A stretch of DNA of 64,000 nucleotides from Pseudomonas sp. PD9R. GTDB lineage: Bacteria; Pseudomonadota; Gammaproteobacteria; Pseudomonadales; Pseudomonadaceae. Below, piece by piece: positions 59,915 through 64,000 of the stretch. The translations under genes were made by a program, and so were the position numbers. The stretch spans positions 575,400 through 639,399 of the forward strand of contig NZ_JAHTMR010000001.1 of assembly GCF_019200975.1 (NCBI RefSeq), given 5' to 3'. Numbering within the stretch: position 1 is the first letter of the stretch; each line of letters starts with the position of its first letter. The notes under the pieces were generated by a model. That model did no database searches. It saw nothing but the letters and a program-made list of their open reading frames with translations, and was not told where the DNA came from.

Positions 59915-61405
59915 ATGAGCAACGTTGAAATTCTGCCGCAGGTTGCTGCATTCCTCGACCGCCGCCACGGCTGCTTTATCGATGGTCAGTGGGTATTCGC
60001 CGAAGGCGAAAGCATCGCCGTGGTCAACCCGGCCACCGGGCAAACCCTGTGCGAAACCCTCGATGCGCCGCAGGAAATCGTCGAGCAAGCCGTGCAGTCG
60101 TCGCACAAAGCCTTTAAGTCCCGCGTCTGGTCGGGCCTGCGTCCAGCAGACCGCGAGCGCATTCTGCTGAACTTCACCCGTCTGGTAGAAGAGCACGCTG
60201 AAGAGCTGGCGCAACTGGAAACCCTGAGCCAGGGCAAGTCGATCAACATGGCGCGTGCGCTGGATCTGAACGCCACCGTCGAATTCATGCGCTACATGTC
60301 CGGCTGGGCCACCAAGATCGAAGGCCAGACCTTCGACGTGTCGATCCCGCTGCCACCGGGCGCCAAGTTCACCGCGTTCACCAAACGCGAGCCAGTCGGT
60401 GTAGTGGTCGGCATTGTGCCGTGGAACTTCCCGCTGCTGATCGCGGCCTGGAAACTCATGCCAGCGCTGGCCACCGGTTGCACGGTGATTATCAAACCGG
60501 CGATGGAAACCCCGTTGACCGCGATGCGTTTGGCGGAACTGGCCCTTGAAGCGGGCATCCCGGCGGGCGTGTTCAACGTCGTCACCGGTGGCGGTGCCTC
60601 GGTCGGTGGCGTGCTGACCAAGCACCCCTTGGTGAGCAAAGTGTCGTTCACTGGCTCCACCGCCGTGGGCAAAAGTGTCGGCGTGGCGTGCATGGAAAAC
60701 ATGACGCGCTTCTCGCTGGAACTGGGTGGCAAAAACCCGATGATCGTGCTCGCCGATGCAGACGTCGAAAAAGCCGTCCAAGGGGCGATCCTTGGCGGCT
60801 TGCTGAACAACGGTCAGGTTTGCGCAGCGGCTTCGCGCTTCTATGTGCATCGCTCGATTCACGACAAATTTGTCGAGGCTCTGGCGGCGGCAGTCTCGGC
60901 GATGCCGATTGGCGACGGTATGAACTGCGAAGCGGCGATCAACCCATTGGTATCGCGCAAGCAACAACAAAGCGTGCTCAAACACATCGAACTGGCCCGT
61001 CAGGAAGGTGCGCGTGTGGTAACGGGCGGAGAATTGATCGAAGGTAACGGCTTCTTTGTGCAGCCGACCATCCTCGCCGATATCGACCACAGCATGGCCG
61101 TGGCTCGCGAAGAAGTGTTCGGTCCGGTACTGGGCGTGATGCCGTTCGACGATGAAGATGCAGTCATCGAGCTGGCCAACGACAACCGCTACGGCCTGGC
61201 CGCCAGCCTGTGGACCAACGACCTGAGCAAAGCCATGAACCTGGTGCCGCGCATCGAAGCCGGCACCGTGTGGGTCAATGCCCACGTGCTACTCGACCCG
61301 GCGATGCCGTTCGGTGGCGTCAAGCAATCGGGCATGGGGCGCGAGTTTGGACGTGCGGTGATTGAGGCTTACACAGAGCTTAAATCGGTGTGTATCGCGC
61401 ATTGA
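59915..61405 (+). CDS. NAD-dependent aldehyde dehydrogenase, arylacetaldehyde type
   Basis: 496 residues. NAD-binding FTGSTAVGKSVG, general base Glu in ELGGKNPMIVL, catalytic Cys in NNGQVCAAASRFYVH, and the C-terminal LLDPAMPFGGVKQSGMGREF. The overall pattern matches phenylacetaldehyde dehydrogenases (FeaB/StyD/PeaE). It would oxidise the aldehyde produced by an amine dehydrogenase, for example phenyl- or indole-acetaldehyde, to the acid. GAAAGG ribosome site upstream. Confidence 0.8.
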   Translation: MSNVEILPQVAAFLDRRHGCFIDGQWVFAEGESIAVVNPATGQTLCETLDAPQEIVEQAVQSSHKAFKSRVWSGLRPADRERILLNFTRLVEEHAEELAQLETLSQGKSINMARALDLNATVEFMRYMSGWATKIEGQTFDVSIPLPPGAKFTAFTKREPVGVVVGIVPWNFPLLIAAWKLMPALATGCTVIIKPAMETPLTAMRLAELALEAGIPAGVFNVVTGGGASVGGVLTKHPLVSKVSFTGSTAVGKSVGVACMENMTRFSLELGGKNPMIVLADADVEKAVQGAILGGLLNNGQVCAAASRFYVHRSIHDKFVEALAAAVSAMPIGDGMNCEAAINPLVSRKQQQSVLKHIELARQEGARVVTGGELIEGNGFFVQPTILADIDHSMAVAREEVFGPVLGVMPFDDEDAVIELANDNRYGLAASLWTNDLSKAMNLVPRIEAGTVWVNAHVLLDPAMPFGGVKQSGMGREFGRAVIEAYTELKSVCIAH

Positions 61406-61427
61406 TAAACCGGTTGGCGTGAAGCTA

Positions 61428-61520
61428 TGTAGGAGCTGACGAGTGAAACGAGGCTGCGATCTTTTGATCTTGCTTTTAAAAAACAAGATCAAAAGATCGC
61501 AGCCTTCGGCAGCTCCTACA
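61428..61520. repeat. Chimeric REP inverted pair
   Basis: Left arm is the cgagtgaaacgagg variant (as at 37997-38101); the right arm is a ccgaagg variant. The outer and inner parts still pair but the middle does not. Confidence 0.8.
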
Positions 61521-61532
61521 AAGGACTGTGCG

Positions 61533-63914
61533 TTACGCCGCAGGCGGTTTCGCCAGTTCAATACCGGCGGCACCCAGCCGCTTGAGTATTTCAAACAACA
61601 GCTCGCTTTTGATCGACCCGACCAGGCGCGGGCTGCCGACATAACCGGTGATCGTCAACGTGATGCCTTCAGGCCTGAGTTGGCTGAAGCGCACGAACGG
61701 TGCCGGTTTTTCCAGAATGGCTTCGTGCTCGCAGTAAGTGTCGTATAGCAGGTTGCGCACCTGCTCCGGGTCGATGTCCAGTGGGAACACCAGTTCCAGT
61801 ATCGCCACGCCCTGGGCGCTGCCGCCGAGGGTCACGTTGCGCAGGTTCTGCGAGATCAGTTGCGAGTTGGGCACGATGACGATCGAGCGGTCAGCGAGTT
61901 GTATTTCGGTGGCCCGTACGTTGATCCGGCGGATGTCACCCTCAACCCCGCTGATGCTGATCAGGTCGCCGACTTTCACCGGGCGTTCGGTCAGTAGAAT
62001 CACACCGGAGACGAAGTTCTTCACGATCTCCTGCAGGCCGAAACCGATCCCCACCGACAAGGCGCTGACGATCCAGGCCAAGTTGGTCCACTTCACCCCC
62101 AGTGACGACAACGTCATCAGGATCACCAGCGCATAACCGATATTGGTGAACAATGTGCTGAGCGAGGCGCACATGCCGGGGTCCATCTCGGTCTTGGGCA
62201 GGAATTCGTTGTCCAGCCAGCGGCTCAACGCGCGAATCAGGTAGACACCGATCATCAGCGCCAGCACGGCGTGCAGCAGGTTGCCCGGGACAATGTTCAG
62301 TTTGCGCAGGCCGTCGCCACCGAGTATCGCCAGGGTGTTGTTTGCCAGTTGCCCGAGCGTCGATCCGACCCCACCCACCAACAGCGAGATACAAGCGATC
62401 AGCAACAACGCGGCCCGACCTGCGCCGGACAAAATGATCGAAATCTGCTCCAGGCGAGCATCGCCAATGCCCAGCAACTGTTTGATCGCCTTGCCAGTGG
62501 GTTGCCGGGGTGAAAACAGGTATTCGCAGCCGTCCTTCAATAGCTGTATCAGCAAGTAGAAACCGGCAAAAATGATAAACAGCCAGACCAGTTCGTAAGT
62601 GATGAAGCGCGACAACGATACGTAGCCAATTAGCAAGGCAAGCAGGGAAACCACGGTCGCGATGCTGGCGAACGCATAAATGACCCCGGCCAGCGTCCGG
62701 CCTGCCTCGGGCGCTGCACCGGCCAGGACCATGGCCCGGCGGGTTCTGTTTACGCGCAGCAGCAGGGTACCGATCAATATTGAGATAACTAATGCGACGA
62801 AGCCTCTGACGGAAATCACCACCTCGGTGCTCATGCCGGTGGCATTGGTCACCTGCGCCATCGATACCAGCACCAGCAGGGCGAATGCCAATCGGGCGGG
62901 GAAGGGTTTGATGACCAGGGCCACCGGGTCGGCAATGGCCGGCAATCGCCACGAAGGGTGTTGGTTGGACAGGAGCGCACGGCTTAGGCCGGTGATCAGC
63001 ACGCAGGTATAAACGATCCTTTCGAAATCCTGGGAAAACCCCGTCAGTTGCGGCGTCAGCGGCAGTTGCCGGGTCAGGGCAAAAAACAGCAGCTGCAAGG
63101 CCAACCAGGCCGCCAATATCGTGGCGAGCACCGAGGCCAGCGCCAGGGCGCTGCGCCTCAGGCGACCTTCAGGCACTCGATGGATGCACAGCCAGGTCAG
63201 CCCTCGTTCCGCCAGGCCACGCCCCAGGATCCAGACGGCCAAGGCCAATGAGACCAGTACGACGGTGAGCAGACGCTGGCCCGGCTGCCAGATCGATTCG
63301 AGGGTGGTGCCAATTTGTTGCATGAACGAGCTCAGCCGTTGCCGATCCTCCACCGGGGGATTGAGCATCGGTAACCAGAACCAGGGGTTGAGCACGCTCT
63401 TGGTCTGTTGGGTCACCTCGGTTTCCAGCAGGCTACGGCGAATGGCGGCAATCTGGGTGAGCAACTCGGCGGCACTGGCTTTGATCGCCACCAGGGTTTT
63501 GAGTTTGAAATCGACCCTGTTCTTTTGCTCGGTGAGCGAGGCCCGTTGACTGGCAATATCGGACTTCTCCAGATCGGCCTCAGCCAGCGGTGCAGGGGCC
63601 AGCACGCCCAGTTGGGCCTGTAATTGACTTTGTTCGGGCAGCAGCAGGGCTGACAGGCGATCCACATTCTGGATGAGCGCTTGAACCAGATCCTGCGGGG
63701 CTTCGAGCTGGCTGTAATTGTTGGCCTGGGAAACCTGTTGTTTGAGGCTGTTGAGTTGACCTTGCAGTACTTCCAGATCGCTGTCGGAAACACTGACTGC
63801 GGCCGCTATGACGGAGGAAGAGGGGTCGAGCGGTTGCGCTGCCGACAGCGTGCCGGGGTTCGCTGCAAACAGCGCGAACGCGATGAAAATCACTGACCTC
63901 AATGCATTGCGCAT
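61533..63914 (-). CDS. Large MscS-family mechanosensitive channel with DUF3772 domain
   Basis: 793 residues from the ATG at 63914, which gives a clean signal peptide (MRNALRSVIFIAFALFAANP); a GTG at 63941 would add nine residues. A periplasmic coiled-coil region (residues 30-190), about ten transmembrane helices, then the MscS pore and beta domain: VGIGFGLQEIVKNFVSGVIL LTERPVKVGDLISI and RSIVIVPNSQLISQNLRN. Similar to MscK/YjeP/YbiO. Protects against osmotic downshock. Last gene in the window; 86 bases remain to the end. Confidence 0.85.
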   Translation of the reverse strand: MRNALRSVIFIAFALFAANPGTLSAAQPLDPSSSVIAAAVSVSDSDLEVLQGQLNSLKQQVSQANNYSQLEAPQDLVQALIQNVDRLSALLLPEQSQLQAQLGVLAPAPLAEADLEKSDIASQRASLTEQKNRVDFKLKTLVAIKASAAELLTQIAAIRRSLLETEVTQQTKSVLNPWFWLPMLNPPVEDRQRLSSFMQQIGTTLESIWQPGQRLLTVVLVSLALAVWILGRGLAERGLTWLCIHRVPEGRLRRSALALASVLATILAAWLALQLLFFALTRQLPLTPQLTGFSQDFERIVYTCVLITGLSRALLSNQHPSWRLPAIADPVALVIKPFPARLAFALLVLVSMAQVTNATGMSTEVVISVRGFVALVISILIGTLLLRVNRTRRAMVLAGAAPEAGRTLAGVIYAFASIATVVSLLALLIGYVSLSRFITYELVWLFIIFAGFYLLIQLLKDGCEYLFSPRQPTGKAIKQLLGIGDARLEQISIILSGAGRAALLLIACISLLVGGVGSTLGQLANNTLAILGGDGLRKLNIVPGNLLHAVLALMIGVYLIRALSRWLDNEFLPKTEMDPGMCASLSTLFTNIGYALVILMTLSSLGVKWTNLAWIVSALSVGIGFGLQEIVKNFVSGVILLTERPVKVGDLISISGVEGDIRRINVRATEIQLADRSIVIVPNSQLISQNLRNVTLGGSAQGVAILELVFPLDIDPEQVRNLLYDTYCEHEAILEKPAPFVRFSQLRPEGITLTITGYVGSPRLVGSIKSELLFEILKRLGAAGIELAKPPAA

Positions 63915-64000
63915 AGGAGTGCTCGACTGGTTGTTAGTCACTCAGCCTATGAGGTTAGGTCATGACTCGCACCGTCGAGGGTTTTTTGGTCGGTTGAGTC

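Noticed and set aside
59849..61285. 478-codon minus-strand frame opposite the aldehyde dehydrogenase
   Set aside because: Antisense shadow; the plus-strand frame is a full-length aldehyde dehydrogenase.

Overview
The window looks like a chromosomal segment of a fluorescent-group Pseudomonas. GC content is high (about 60% in most genes). The intergenic regions carry many copies of the Pseudomonas REP-type inverted repeats (tgtaggagctgccgcaggc ... gatcgcagcctgcggcag and tgtaggagc ... gcttgcccgcgaa). The gene set (Mug, DyP peroxidase, iac-type auxin catabolism, amine dehydrogenase, MscK-like channel) fits soil or plant-associated pseudomonads. No rRNA, tRNA, insertion sequence, phage or CRISPR array was seen.

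Layout. 0-5.2 kb: an EmrAB/NodT-type tripartite efflux operon (minus strand, outer-membrane gene cut by the window edge) with a divergent TetR regulator, then mug and a DyP peroxidase. 5.6-32.2 kb: a large Wzx/Wzy-dependent exopolysaccharide locus. It opens with a short secreted protein whose C-terminus looks like a VPLPA/PEP-CTERM sorting signal. A short polysaccharide-export protein, an outer-membrane barrel, a Wzz-like co-polymerase and a BY-kinase follow, which is the machinery otherwise seen in PEP-CTERM/exosortase loci; no exosortase is visible here. The rest holds galE, a phosphoethanolamine-transferase-like enzyme, a GH5-like hydrolase, Wzy, Wzx, a Tat-signal mini-protein coupled to a GMC oxidoreductase, six glycosyltransferases, acyl- and acetyltransferase-like proteins and a WcaJ-type initiating transferase.

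32.6-47.6 kb: amine and auxin catabolism. A TTQ amine dehydrogenase operon (mauBEDA order plus a cytochrome c) lies next to a sensor kinase and an indole-3-acetate degradation cluster (iacABIHCDEF, then an AraC regulator, a FixJ-like response regulator and iacG). Together they could take tryptamine or a related aromatic amine to the aldehyde, then the acid, then toward catechol; an aldehyde dehydrogenase of the arylacetaldehyde type lies at 59.9 kb. 47.9-48.4 kb: a strikingly structured mRNA leader, with two mutually exclusive folds, in front of a small DUF6124-type gene. 48.5-52.1 kb: a permease, a class-III PLP enzyme and an APH-fold kinase, probably an amino-alcohol kinase/phospho-lyase pathway.

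52.6-55.3 kb is the most unusual part: an AT-rich island bracketed by 44-bp direct repeats. It encodes a 33-residue peptide, a downstream protein whose C-terminus resembles M29 aminopeptidases, and a divergent stand-alone phenylalanyl-tRNA synthetase paralogue with an altered amino-acid pocket. It has the look of an undescribed ribosomal-peptide modification system. 55.4-64 kb: a chemoreceptor, an outer-membrane porin, a cytochrome c, the aldehyde dehydrogenase and a large MscS-family channel.

All calls are from reading sequence and translations; no database search was run.
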